This document shows positions 11,066 through 22,205 of a stretch of DNA of 64,000 nt, piece by piece (position 1 is the stretch's first letter; the number at the start of each line of letters is the position of its first letter). Origin of the DNA: Rana temporaria (taxonomy: Eukaryota; Chordata; Amphibia; Anura; Ranidae); NCBI RefSeq assembly GCF_905171775.1, contig NC_053491.1, positions 404,078,838-404,142,837 on the forward strand, in the 5' to 3' direction. The notes beneath the pieces are model-generated. The model was not told the DNA's origin and made no database searches. It was given only the letters and a program-made list of their open reading frames with translations. A program made the translations under genes and the position numbers.

Positions 11066-11461
11066 TGCCGCGTACACATGATCGGTTAAACCGATGAGAA
11101 TGGTCTGATGGACCGTTTTCATTGGTCAAAACCGATCGTGTGTGGGCCCCATTGGTTATTTATCCATATGTTAAAAAAAGCAATCTTGTTTTAAATTTAA
11201 CCGATGGATTCCTAACCAATGGGGGAAAAAAACGATCGTTAGTAGGCACAACCATCGGTTAAAAATCCATGCATGCTCAGAATCAAGTCGACGCATGCTT
11301 GGAAGCATTGAACTTCATTTTTTTCAGCACGTTGTTGTGTTTTATGTCACTGCGTTCTGACACAATTGTTTTTTTAACTGATGGTGTGTAGGTGCGACGG
11401 ACCATCAGTCAGCTCCGTCGGTCTGTTCTCATCGGATGGACCGATCGTGTGTACAGGGCAT
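11066..11461. mobile_element. MITE with TACACACGATCGG termini, superfamily B copy 1
   Basis: The left end TGCCGCGTACACATGATCGG is complementary to the right end, which closes with CGATCGTGTGTACAGGGCA. A subterminal hairpin occupies 11080-11137. The interior shares the stretch CATGCTCAGAATCAAGTC with the copies at 30777 and 58905. Non-coding. Confidence 0.85.
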
Positions 11462-11483
11462 TAGTCATCTAGGTTCATTTAAC

Positions 11484-11856
11484 GCCCCCAACTGTCCCTG
11501 ATTTCGAGGGACTGTCCCTGATTTGGAGCAATGTCCCTCTGGCCCTCTTTCCTCCTCATTTGTCCCTCATGTTGGTCTGATCTATATAATTGTATATAAA
11601 GTGCACTTTTTATCTTTCAAAAAGTGTTTCCCAGTGCTAAACCTTTCATCCAAATTCTAAATTGCTGCATTTGTACATTTTTAAAGCCAATATAAAGGAA
11701 TAGTAGTGGTAAAAAAAGCTCTTGTGGATTTAATTTACCTTTTTTTGGTTAATTTTCCTTTAAGAGGGTGTTGAAGGGGCGTGTCCTATGCCTACATACG
11801 TTTGCTAGTAGGTGTCCCTCATTCCCATCTCAATATGTTGGTAGGTATGTGCATGT
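11484..11856. repeat. Interspersed repeat, family M, copy 2
   Basis: It resembles 7371-7750 along most of its length. The right end is close to GTTGGTAGGTATGTG. Non-coding. Confidence 0.75.
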
Positions 11857-12009
11857 GAGAACCACCCCTTATCTTTCCTCTCTTAAAATGTTAAAGACAG
11901 ATGGTACAGTATGCTTTTATGGGAGATGTTTTACCCAACAAAGGATTTGTATTTCTGTCCATTGTTAGAAGATCTACACCAGAAATCAATTAAAAGTTAA
12001 CATACTTTA

Positions 12010-12943
12010 TTAAAACCACTTGAAAACCACCCACCGTACATATACTGCGGCAGTAGTATGTGATCTGATACTTCAGTGTCCGGGGTGCGTGTGTGCGCCG
12101 CCGGCGTCTGCCGGCGACCCACTGTCAGCGGAAGTCCAGTGGCAAACTCGATGTCCGCTGACACCCGCCAATTATACAGTACGCAAGCAGAACAGCAATA
12201 TGCCTATGTAAACAAGGCAGATTGCCGTTCTGTTAGTAAGGAAGGTATTGATCCTGTGTTCCTACAAGGCAGGAACATGGATCAGGGCCTTCCTCTAGTC
12301 AGAGCACCCCCCACATAGTCAGAAAGCACAGGCTAGGCACACAGTTAACCCTTTGATCGCCCCTTATTTTAACCCCTTCCCAGCCAGTGTCATTAGTACA
12401 GTGATAGTGCATATTTTTTTTAGCACTGATCACTGGATTAGTATCACTGGTCCCCAAAAAGTGTCAAAAGTGACGTTAGTGTCCGATTTGTCCGCTGCAA
12501 GTCATCGATTGCCACCATTACTAAAAGTAAGTAAAAAATAAATAAAAAACATTTGCTATAGTTTATAGACACTATAACTTTTGCGCAAACCAATCAATAT
12601 ACACTTATTGGGAATTTGTTTTACCAAGATAACGTAGCAGAATACATATTTGCCCTAAATTGATGAAGATATTTGATTTTTTATTGGATGTTTTCATAGC
12701 AAAAAGTAAAAAATATATATTTTTTTGTTTTCAAAATTGTCGGCCTTTTTTGTTTATAGAGGTGATCAGATGCCACCAAAATGAATTTGTGGGATAAAAA
12801 CGGACTTAATTTTTTTTTGTTTTATGTACAGCATCATACAACCACATAATTGTCAGTTAAAATAATGCAGTAACACAGTGTGGTGTCGCAAAAAATGGCC
12901 TGGTCATGAAGCGGAGTTAATCTTTCAGAGGTTAAGTGGTTAA
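12010..12943. mobile_element. Long TTAA-flanked element, family L, copy 2
   Basis: TTAA at 12010 is followed within two bases by AACCACTTG. The right end is GGTTAAGTGG with TTAA at 12940-12943. The AT-rich right half contains the GCGCAAACCAATCA and TTTTACCAA words of copy 1. The left half is different, so the family has variable left interiors. Confidence 0.85.
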
Positions 12944-13189
12944 ACCATTCCATATAAAAATGTTTATATATTTATTATAGCCTGCAAAAAGCAGAGTAGA
13001 AAAGACTAATAGGAAAAGAATTACGTTTTGGCATGCTACTTAATTAACACACAATCATAGGGGGTTGCGGAGGGCGAATATTGCCGATGCAGAGCCGTGG
13101 GAATCTACAATATCGCGGTCAGGTACTGTAGTACAATATTCAACAAAATATTCAACAAAATAAGTTACAGATGATATTGCCCCAACTAT
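12944..13189. other. Intergenic spacer
   Basis: No feature recognised. The phrase ATTCAACAAAATATTCAACA around 13137 is a short local direct repeat. Confidence 0.4.
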
Positions 13190-13966
13190 AATATTCCATG
13201 GGGGATCCCAACAGATGGATGTCTTCTACTCGTTTTGCGGGACAAAGCCTGCTACTGCTGTGTAAACACACAAATCCCTGTGCTGTCAGGGGTGAGGAGA
13301 CATGTCGTGTGTTGCTACTAAGTAGGAACAATGATATGTCTTCTCCCCTAGTCAATCCTTTCTCCATACAGTTAGAACGCACTGAGGGAACACACATGTA
13401 ACCCCTCGATCACCCCCTAGTGTAAACCCCTTCCCTGCCAGTGAAATTTACACAGTAATCACTGCATATTTATAGCACTGATCACTGTATAAATGTCAAT
13501 GGTCCCAAAAATATGTCAAAAGTGTCCGATCTGTCCGTCGCAATGTCGTAATACCACAAAAAATCGCAGATCAACCCCAAAATGCCATAAAAATGCAATA
13601 AATCTTTACCATAGTTTGTGGTTGCTAAAACGCTTGTGCAAACCAATCAATATATGCGTATTGCAATTTTTCTTTACCAAAAATATGTAGAAGAATCCAT
13701 ATTGGCCTAAACTGATTTTATTTTGATTTATTTTTTTCAAAATTGTCACTTATTTTTTGTTTAATAGCGCAAAAAATAAAAAAACGCAGAGGTGATCAAA
13801 TACCACCAAAAGAAAGCTCTATTTGTGGGGAAAAAAAGGACGTAAACTTTGTTTGGGTACAGCGTCACACGGCCACGGAATTGTCACTTCAATTGACTCA
13901 GTGCCAAATTGTAAAAAGTGCTCTGGTCAGGAAGGGGGTACAATCTTCCTGGGGTGAAGCCGTTAA
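13190..13966. mobile_element. Long TTAA-flanked element, family L, copy 3, left-truncated
   Basis: The right two thirds match the other family L copies, including TAACCCCT, CCCCTTCCCTGCCAGTG, GCAAACCAATCA and GGTGATCAAATACCACC. The right end is GAAGCCG with TTAA at 13963-13966. The left TTAA terminus is not found, so the left border is approximate. Confidence 0.75.
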
Positions 13967-14240
13967 AGGATGTGTTACCAGTAAACCCGCCGGGCGAATA
14001 GAGGGAGACTTCTCCTAATCCTTTCACTTTCTGCTATGGAGTGAACAAGCCCTAATATTTACATCCTGTGACTGCACAGTGAAAAGAGAAGCAACAAACT
14101 GGAGAAACAGCTCATCTCTTTGTCACTCTGCTCTATCCTCCTATCAGCTTGTTTCTTGTTAGCATATGTGCACTGCATATAGTGGGCTTTACAGCTTTGC
14201 ACTTTAAAACAAGCATGTCAGATTGCTGGTGACATATATC
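13967..14240. repeat. Probable interspersed repeat, family H-like
   Basis: The stretch with TCACTCTGCTCTATCCTCC followed by TATCAGC resembles the block at 52146-52460. Boundaries are uncertain. Confidence 0.4.
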
Positions 14241-14248
14241 ATCTAAGG

Positions 14249-14396
14249 CAGGGATCCTCAAACTACGACCCTCCAGCTGTTGCGGAACTACACATCCCAT
14301 GAGGCATTGTAACACACTGACATTCACAGACATGACTAGGCATGATGGGAATGGTAGTTCCTGAACAACTGGAGGGCCGTAGTTTGAAGACCCATG
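14249..14396. mobile_element. hAT-type MITE, 148 bp
   Basis: It starts CAGGGATCCTCAAACTACG. The right part carries the complement, CGTAGTTTGAAGACCCATG. The 8-bp sequence ATCTAAGG lies on both sides, at 14241-14248 and 14397-14404. The CAGGG terminus and the exact 8-bp duplication are typical of the hAT superfamily. A relative is at 42260. Confidence 0.92.
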
Positions 14397-14404
14397 ATCT
14401 AAGG

Positions 14405-15588
14405 TGTCTAATTATGTCACCCACACACAAGGAATCCACTCTTTGACATCTAACAGATGCTGACAATATGTGTTGCAGAATACCTAGCAAAACCACAGCT
14501 AAAACATGAGCAATAGAATTACATACTATTATGTTGAATTACATGCTATTAGGCAATCACACTAAATGTAAATAGTCTACAAATATTTAAAGTTCCACCT
14601 TAAATAGTATCAAAGTAATGGCTCCTACCATAGCAGTGTAGACATGCAGGCAGTAGGGGGAGCTGTGTTTACCTTTAGGGTAAAATGACAAGTTGACAGG
14701 TTCAGGAGGCCACGGGAGGGATGAGGTTATGGAAAAAAAATCCAATCCCTGCCATTCACGTTTAACAAGCCATAATTCACCTTGACATGATTATAACCTC
14801 ATTAGTCTGTTTCTGCTATATTCCAGAAACTAGGTAAAAAAAGCCCATGATTTTCAATTATGAGCATTTTATACGAAAATGACAGATATATATCATGTAG
14901 CACTATACAAAAGGCACAAATTGATCATTACATACATTTTACATAAAGAGCTAATGGAGTAAAAATCAATCCCTACATACAATGCTGTAATCACGAGAGG
15001 ATTGCACCAGCGCAAGTAGAAAATCCTTCATCTAATAAAGTGATATAGGCCGGGAATTAAATCCAATCTCCAATTTTGCACTTTAATAAATTTAGCTTCC
15101 ATTGTACAAAAATAAACACAATGTACACAACACACAGGCACAAGGATGAATTATAGCTTGTAGCAGCCTAGCAACTAAAAAGGCCTTTAATTAAATACAT
15201 CTGCTGCACGCTGAACAAGAATCTGACTGGCTGCTGTAGAAGAGGATTTGGTTATCATTGGGGTGTTTCCATTCTTACTCAAGAGTGTACTTTACATCAG
15301 GAATTCAATGCATACATTCAGATGCAGATCCGATACATTAATACAGTACATGGTGTGCCGGTGTATCCACCACCTTCCTCCTGCTATGGCTCACCATATA
15401 CAAGTACAGCTAACAATACAAATAATTCAAGCATGTCTTTAATAAGTAGGGTTGCAGCACATACAACCTGGCAATAGGAAAAAAAGAACGATACTCATTG
15501 CATTCAAGTAGGTGTTTTAATGGTTGCTGTAGACCACAATCATAGGTTACTTGGGCACAATGTTGCTGCAAGCTGAGCTCTTAGTAGA
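14405..15588. other. Low-repeat block, candidate conserved non-coding DNA
   Basis: No repeat or exon is recognised. Bases 14730-15245 have many TAAT/ATTA and TTAATTAAA-like words, for example around 15188-15200, and no simple-sequence drift. It could be a developmental enhancer. That is inference from texture only. Confidence 0.3.
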
Positions 15589-15812
15589 CATGTGCGATTT
15601 GTATTTCGTATACAATTCGTAAGAATAGAAATTCGTATTTTGGATGCTTCCGATGCTTCCGAATGTACGAATTTTTGAAATATCGTACAAATTTTTAATT
15701 CGTACGAATTTTCGAAAATGTGTACATTCAGAAGCATCCGAAATACGAATTTCTATTTTTACGAATTTAATATGAAATACGAAATTTCGCTGACGAATTT
15801 TGTTTCGGGGGT
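15589..15812. mobile_element. Palindromic repeat rich in ATTCG words
   Basis: An inverted repeat built on ATAGAAATTCGTATTT (near 15624) and its complement near 15740 encloses further ATTCG/CGAAT palindromes. The structure resembles a foldback MITE. Outer boundaries and target duplication are uncertain. Confidence 0.55.
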
Positions 15813-16077
15813 GGGAGACTGCTCAGACTGATACTGGTAGTCGATGGGATATGCAGAATTGGACAAAATAAGAATGTTCGTTAGTATCTGTAATGGGAGG
15901 GCCCGTGGAACCCAGAATCCCTTAGAAAGTATGAGATACCCTTGCTTCAGCTCCCCATGCACCTTGTATGTCTAAATCACCCTGTGTCTCAAATTGGGGC
16001 ATAGGGTGACAGAGAAAATATATCTTGGACTACCTAAAATGGGACAGTAATATTTATCCACAATATTCCAGGATATC

Positions 16078-16568
16078 TGTAAAGAACTATTTACTGTTTG
16101 TTGATTCTGAACTCAACAGGTTAATTGAAAGAGACTGATGTGTTCAACTTCAACCACCAGTCTGCCTGTGTAATGTTAAAGAATCCAGACTAACTAAAAG
16201 ATCTTTTCATTGTGGCTTGTGGTAATCAACCCTGCAATTGTGTGAAGGTGTATTTGTGATAATGTTGATTGTGTCTTCTGACACAGATGCCAAGTCTAGC
16301 CTAAAGGTCAGGTCTCTGAGTCATCAGCTGCTGTAAGGGGATTAGTTAATTAGCTCATGTAATTAGGTCTGGTCAAAGGTGTATGTAAAATGAGGAGAAT
16401 GTAAGAACCTCTTCTTTGGTGTATAAAACTTGTAGTTTTTCAATAAAGATTGTCATTCCTGCTTAAACCTCAAGACAGAGCGTTGTCTCGTTATTGAGGG
16501 AGAATTATTCTTATGGGTCTCGTTTGCCTGACTGGAGTGTCAGTAGCTGCCTTGTGTTTGGGAATGGA
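16078..16568 (+). mobile_element. Probable endogenous retrovirus solo LTR
   Basis: The block starts with TG. It has a TATA-like box (TATAAAAC at 16422) and, about 20 bp later, a polyadenylation-type AATAAAG at 16443, followed by a U5-like stretch. That order matches U3-R-U5 of a retroviral LTR. ATATC occurs at 16073-16077 and again at 16569-16573, a possible 5-bp target duplication. The right end is GGA rather than CA, so that border is uncertain. No gag, pol or env is nearby. Confidence 0.6.
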
Positions 16569-16675
16569 ATATCCTAAACAGCTTTAACCCCTTTCATCCT
16601 TGGATTGCCGTCACAATATCATTTTATTATTGTCATAATAATTAAGATTATTCGTTATGATGAAGTTAAAAACCC

Positions 16676-16890
16676 AGGAAGTCAGCACAGCACAGGGATG
16701 ATGGGAGCCCCTCATAATGAGCACAGCAGGGGTACAGCCCCAGGAGGAAGTCAGCACAGCACAGGGATGGTGGGATCCCCTCACAATAAGCACAGCACAG
16801 GGATGGCGGGAGCTCCTCATAATGAGCACAGCAGGGGTACAGCCCCAGGAGAAAGCACAGCACAGGGATGGTGGGAGCCCCTGATATCTC
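16676..16890. repeat. GC-rich minisatellite
   Basis: Tandem, slightly irregular units built on AGCACAGCACAGGGATG and GTACAGCCCCAGGAG, with a higher-order period of about 100 bp. The open frames through it on both strands come from the repeat and are not genes. Confidence 0.9.
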
Positions 16891-18500
16891 ACCAAAGCCC
16901 CCCAATGGTGCTCCTAATAAATTGTAAAAGAAAATAATAAAACATTACTGTAAAAAAATACTGTAAAAAATAATAAAAAAAATGTTGTAAAAGGTAATAT
17001 TTTTTCTGTAAGGGGCTAAGGGGAAGAATGAATGCTTTGTAATGATGTGTAAGTGGCCATTCTCTTTGCTGTAAGCAGTATTAATTAAATTATATGGTAG
17101 CTCCTGTGAGAGAAAACAAGAGATGAAGAGACATGTACTGTAAATTGTAGAATGTTTTTTGATCTTTAATAAAGAAATAAAAGAAGTATTAATAAAATAA
17201 AATAAAAAGAAACTACTGACAACAGTCTCTGCCCACTGACACCATCAACTGTTCTACTGACACTGTCCATTGCCCTACTGCTATATATATATATATATAT
17301 ATACGCATGTGTGTTTAAGCTTTGGGGTGCACACCCCAATGTAATAGACTGCACACACCTATGGTGTCCAGCTGGTTATAGTTTGAGGATCTCCATTTTA
17401 TTTTCATATTTCCCAACATTATGTAGTTAGCATAATACAATGTTGGCTCTGTTATGATGATGTAATATTTGCTGTTCTAACCTTCTAAATGTCATTACAT
17501 ATTTGAGTTCACAAACTGCAAACAAATTTACTGCTTTTTTCACTTATTTAGTATGTCTCCAATCTCAAAATGTTGATTAAAAAAAAAATTCTGTATATAT
17601 ACTGAGTGTTTGGACCAATGCTCAGCAGAGAACCAATGCAGAGTGTTAATCATTTTTTGACTTTCTTTTCACTATAGGGGGATGGAATAGGTAGCAATTT
17701 ATAAAATATGTGACTTTTCAAGCCATGGTATAGGTTCATGACATTTTACCGTTCATAAGTCGAAGTTTGCTTTGTTCAGAAAATTGCTCACTGCATAAAT
17801 TCAGGTAGAATCTTCTAAGAACCAATAATAATAATATGTTGACACATGTCTATTGCAGCATTGCAGTGGATGCTTAAGAACACATGTTTACGAGAAGTCA
17901 ACAATTGTTTTTTAAAATGAATAGGAAGTCAAGGAGAGACCTTAAATGGTACTCGGGTAAACCAGTAATTAGATTGTGAACACCTTAGTAATCAGGAGAT
18001 GCTGGTTGTGAGCAAAAGTTGGACCTAGAATTAATCCCAGCCAAGACTCTACAAAGTCTCTGAGCTCTTGGATCCAGACCATGATTTGCCAATACTGGAG
18101 AAAATAAAAAGCTAGCTTCTCCTTATGATCATCAAAAGGATTGGTGCTGATTTAATCTGTTTATCTGTAATTTCACACCACCAGCTGCCTTCCAGCATCC
18201 GTGCTTTGTACTACTGCACGTGGGTTGTGTCAGTGGGCTCCCCCATGTGTGTGTGTGTGCGCGGCTCCTGGGCATGCATGGGGGTATATATACTGGACAT
18301 GGTTACATGGGGGTATATCATGCTGACATCTGGTTTCAATTCATTCCAAACATTACACGGAGCCTGATGTGTGGAGGCCTCATTCATAAGTGGAGGATTT
18401 TTGTTGCAGATGGAGAAATCCATTGCTTTCATTTACAGACTTTTTATAGTATATAATATATCTACTGCTAGTTATATGCAGATTGCTTTGGCAATTGGGG
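16891..18500. other. Intergenic, mostly unremarkable
   Basis: A-rich tracts at 16930-16990 and 17160-17215 and a TA run at 17282-17303. Otherwise no recognised gene or repeat. Confidence 0.5.
17282..17303. repeat. (TA)n microsatellite
   Basis: Short pure TA run of 22 bp. Confidence 0.95.
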
Positions 18501-18580
18501 TATTTAATGGAAGGTCAGGTGTATGCAATTTTTTTTTCGTTTGCGCCCCCCCAAAAATTTTGAGCACCATCCGCCACTGA
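18501..18580. repeat. Fragment of an interspersed repeat
   Basis: The stretch with GCGCCCCCCC, ATTTTGAGCACC and CCGCCACTG resembles the end of a dispersed repeat. It is cut off by the microsatellite that follows. The class is unknown. Confidence 0.4.
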
Positions 18581-18590
18581 TATATATACA

Positions 18591-18667
<77 letters not shown>
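18581..18667. repeat. (TA)n microsatellite
   Basis: An 87-bp TA run with one CAG interruption at 18589-18591. The translated tyrosine/isoleucine runs on both strands are artefacts of this repeat. Confidence 0.98.
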
Positions 18668-18669
<2 letters not shown>

Positions 18670-19934
18670 CTATATTTCTGTATATCACTTATGTTGATAC
18701 TATTAAAAAAATTATTTTCGAACATTATTGTCACAATCTGCGCCTTTAAAGCCCCACCCCCAGGGGAAACCTGTATTTGCATACAACAAAGGGATGTTGG
18801 CCACTTTCTAGCAGATGACTATCACCTCCAATTTTTGATATATATGGGCATTACAAGGACAGGAAGTTTGGGTGATGTTCCCTACAGACAATTACAAAAA
18901 ACCTAATTGAAATTTGAATTCTTCCCTTCTATCCAAAAAAATAAAAAACAATTTTGGCTGGAGTTATGTCAAATGGTTGTTGTGATGCTTTTTGACAAGT
19001 ATCTATGCTGTAATTTACAGTATAAATCTCTCTAACCATATAAGAGGATGAAATGGGAGGGTTTGGTCATGTTTATACAGTATGTTGTCACTTTTCTTGG
19101 TCCTATATCTCTCCACCTCAGCATTAATGGTCCATTTATTGAAACTCATGCAAGTCAAGCAGATTTGAGATGTTTCCATCAATGTGAAGAATGAAGGACT
19201 GCAATGCACACTTTTCCTTCTTACCTATTTTTTTAGGCACAGAAAACGTACCCAGTTAGACTGCTGCATGGAGACTTATTTAATACATGCCCCGCTTTCC
19301 AAGACTTGTTCCCAATTCCATCAGTGATATAAATGTGTTTTCACTCAGTCAGTCCCTATATCTTTGTACATCGCTTTCATGCTTCAGTGAGTGTTGTGTT
19401 AGCCACTAATGTATTAGCTTAGAGGACTTTTCAGATCTCGCTGCCCCTCTACTGAAAAATAGATCTTATGGCTCGAGTTTAATTTCTTGCCCACTGCTCC
19501 TTGCTTGGTGTGTTGTGGCAGTATATCTTATAGGGGCTTGAAGTCATGAATATATATGCGGGTGTCTGAGCCATTAAGACTTATTTATTTCCTAGTCAAT
19601 AAGTTGTAAGCCGCCGCTGAATGTGTCCAAGGCTTGATTTTACAGAGCAGAGCCTGCAAAGTCTGACCCCATGCAAAAAATCGAGTGAATGAAGCTTGGC
19701 TCATTTTGTGGCATATTTTTTTTTTTGTCTTCGAAATTGATTTTTGTATTTTTTTTCAAGATGCCGAAAAAGGCACTTAGATTTTTATTGGTGTACTTAA
19801 CATGCAGTAACCACCCTAAGGACTAACAATGCCAACCATGCAGAAACTCAAATATTTGCTAAAAAAAAGTTTCTGTCTATAAGGTAAACACATAAATACA
19901 ATGTTCATAAACCAGTTTTAATATTTCAACACAC
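18668..19934. other. Low-repeat block
   Basis: No repeat family is recognised. Bases 19260-19680 have mixed composition without simple repeats and may be conserved non-coding DNA. There is no open frame with exon-like character. Confidence 0.3.
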
Positions 19935-20089
<155 letters not shown>

Positions 20090-20755
20090 AATGCAGCACT
20101 CTACAATGTGATGTCCTCATATGTGACCTTGCATCTGTCTTAAAGTTATCACTGATGTATTAAAGCCATTGACAGAATCAAGGACAGTTAGAAACTTGAA
20201 ACTGTCTTGTTCAGTAACATCTATCTAATTGTATAAAATTTCAGTCTGTCTATATTATTGTGGGAATGTTTATAAGAAATTCAAAGACAGCGACCCTGTC
20301 CAGAACAGGTAGAACATGTCCTAATCTACAATAAGTCTCTATCTATTCCCTGTGAGCTGCATTCCAGATATAGACCATGCTAGAAATAGATTTAGACTTG
20401 TATATGACATAGTCTGCATTCAGGACTGTAAGAATCATGTGACCCCCATAGAAAGGATTTGTACCTACATTGAAGATATTGATGTTTGGCCAAAGGGCAG
20501 GTGCTACCAAGGGCACAAATGCATAAGTATATGCATATGCAAGGTCTTCTCTCTATGTCAGTATCTAGGATTTAAGATACTGATGCTATGAGCTACTTTA
20601 GAATGATAACATTTAAATATTGAAATGGAATTTATGGAATAAATGGAAATAATGGGTACCACATCCAAATTAATCTAAGGAAGGCTGTATCATTTTTGGA
20701 AATTAAAGGAATTTCTGATACCCGAGACATTGAAAAAAAATGAACATAGCATTGT
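20090..20755. other. Intergenic, nothing recognised
   Basis: Short frames here carry no motif and no repeat family is evident. Confidence 0.5.
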
Positions 20756-20907
20756 ATATATATATTGCAGGTTCTTATATAGAGTCATCAATTTGCAGAG
20801 TGCTTTACATATTTATTGTACAGTCACATCAGACTCTGCCCTCAAGAAGCTTACAATCTAAGGTCACATTCATACAAACACATACTAGGGCCAATTAACC
20901 CACCAGC
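20756..20907 (+). mobile_element. L2-type LINE 3-prime tail, left part
   Basis: The words GCTTTACATATTTATTGTACA, CCCTCAAGAAGCTTACAATC and GGGCCAATTAACCCACCAG resemble the 3-prime region of L2-like LINEs or their derived SINEs. The sequence is interrupted at 20907 and resumes at 22033, after a hAT-type insertion. Confidence 0.65.
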
Positions 20908-21059
20908 TAGGGATGAGCTTTGTGTTCGAGTCGAACGTATGTTCAACTCGAACATCGTATGTTCAATCGTTCAATGAAATTACGAACAAAACGGGTTGTT
21001 CGTGCCAAATTCGAGTGACGCGCCACGGCCCATAATTCACTGCGGCATTGCGTGCTGAT

Positions 21060-21101
21060 GATTGGCCAAGCATGCACTATGACCCGCATGCTTGGCCAAT
21101 C
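21060..21101. repeat. Perfect 16-bp-arm hairpin
   Basis: GATTGGCCAAGCATGC at 21060-21075 and its exact complement at 21086-21101, separated by 10 bp. Confidence 0.95.
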
Positions 21102-21240
21102 ACAGCGCCGTCAGTACAGAGAGCCGTAATTGGCCAAAGCCAGGGTGAATTGGTCAATTATGGCTCAGGGGATTTAGTACACGCCCCACACTATAAAAGG
21201 CCGCCTGCAGGTCGGCCTTGTATAGTGTGTTCCGGGGCTG
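21060..21240 (+). promoter_or_regulatory. Promoter-like block inside the hAT-type element
   Basis: CCAAT occurs at 21096-21100 and, inverted (ATTGG), at 21061, 21129 and 21149. A GC-rich ACGCCCC at 21181 and TATAAAA at 21192-21198 follow in the usual order of a polymerase II promoter. The TATA box lies in a palindrome spanning 21188-21229. It may be the relic promoter of an ancestral transposase. Activity is inference. Confidence 0.5.
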
Positions 21241-21499
21241 GTTAGAGATCAGTCAGATAGAGAGAGAGAGTGTCATTTTTTCTAGGTAGATAGAGCAGGC
21301 AGGCAGGTTAGTCAGTTAATGTTACAGTGTGTAGAGGATATATATATATACCTCCCAGGTGTTGTACATATATTTATACACTGTATAGCTTAGCTAGATC
21401 AGTTCTTCCTAATTTACTGGCAGGTAGTTGATTGTGCTAGCTGCAGTATTCTCGCGTGGTGTATTGCCTGTGTCCTCTGCAGTGTGCACCATAAAGCTA

Positions 21500-21681
21500 C
21501 ACAGGCATACTATAGACACCCAGCAGGTACAATATTTAAAGGAATTTTTAATTTATTTTTTATTTATTTTTATTTTTAATTTATTTTATTTAAGCATCAT
21601 GATGCTTAAATAAAAAAAATAAAAATAAATGAAAGATTCCTTTAAATATTGTACCTGCTGGGTGTCTATAGTATGCCTGTG
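21500..21681. repeat. Long AT-rich hairpin
   Basis: The left arm begins CACAGGCATACTATAGACAC and the right arm is its complement ending at 21681. The palindrome is centred near AGCATCATGATGCTT at 21600. About 60 bp at the base of the arms pair without error; the inner AT-rich part is uneven. Confidence 0.93.
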
Positions 21682-21877
21682 AAAACGTCTTTGAGAACCC
21701 GGGTCTTGCCCCAGGGAACATGTATCAATGGATTTTTTTTTAAAAATGGTAGTTTTTTCTGGAGCAGTGTTATTAATGATGCTGCAACATTAAAATCACT
21801 GCTTCAGAAAAAAACGACCGTTTTTTAAAACTTGTTTCCATTGATACATGGAAGACCGGGTTCTCAAAGACGTTTTC
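21681..21877. repeat. Second long hairpin
   Basis: The left arm starts GAAAACGTCTTTGAGAACCC and the right arm ends with its complement at 21877. The arms also share CATGTATCAATGG and its complement. It directly abuts the preceding hairpin. Confidence 0.92.
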
Positions 21878-22032
21878 CGACAATAATTTGCATATGGGGC
21901 TTTAAAATTAGCACTTTTGAATTTGAACGTTCCCATTGACGTCAATGGGGTTTTAAATGTTCGCCCGAACGTTCGCTCCGTTCGAAAGTTTTCTGTTGCG
22001 AACCGAACGCAGGGGTGTTCGGCTCATCCCTA

Positions 22033-22205
22033 CTACCAGCATGGGGTATGGGAGTAAGCCAGAGTGCCCACAGCAAACCCACATGGGCACAGGGAGAACA
22101 TGCAAGCTCCAGGTTGGTAGTGCTGTGGTTACGATTTGAACCAGAAACTCTAGTGCTGCCAGGCAGAAGTGCTAACCATTTAGCCACTGTGCTGTCCCAC
22201 AGCAC
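22033..22205 (+). mobile_element. L2-type LINE 3-prime tail, right part
   Basis: It contains GGGAGAACATGCAAGCTCC, GATTTGAACCAGAAACTC and GTGCTAACCATTTAGCCACT, all features of the conserved end of L2-like elements. Together with 20756-20907 it forms one tail split by the hAT-type insertion. Confidence 0.75.

Larger units (their letters stand above)
20908..22032. mobile_element. hAT-type element, 1125 bp, hairpin-rich
   Basis: The termini are TAGGGATGAGC and GCTCATCCCTA. The flanks CCACCAGC (20900-20907) and CTACCAGC (22033-22040) match at 7 of 8 bases, so this is an 8-bp target duplication as in hAT. The insertion splits an L2-type tail. Inside are four hairpins and a promoter-like block. No transposase frame is present, so it is non-autonomous. 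Confidence 0.88.

Noticed and set aside
16605..16937. 110-residue frame with repeated HST/HNE motifs
   Set aside because: It is a minisatellite read in frame. Open frames exist on both strands.
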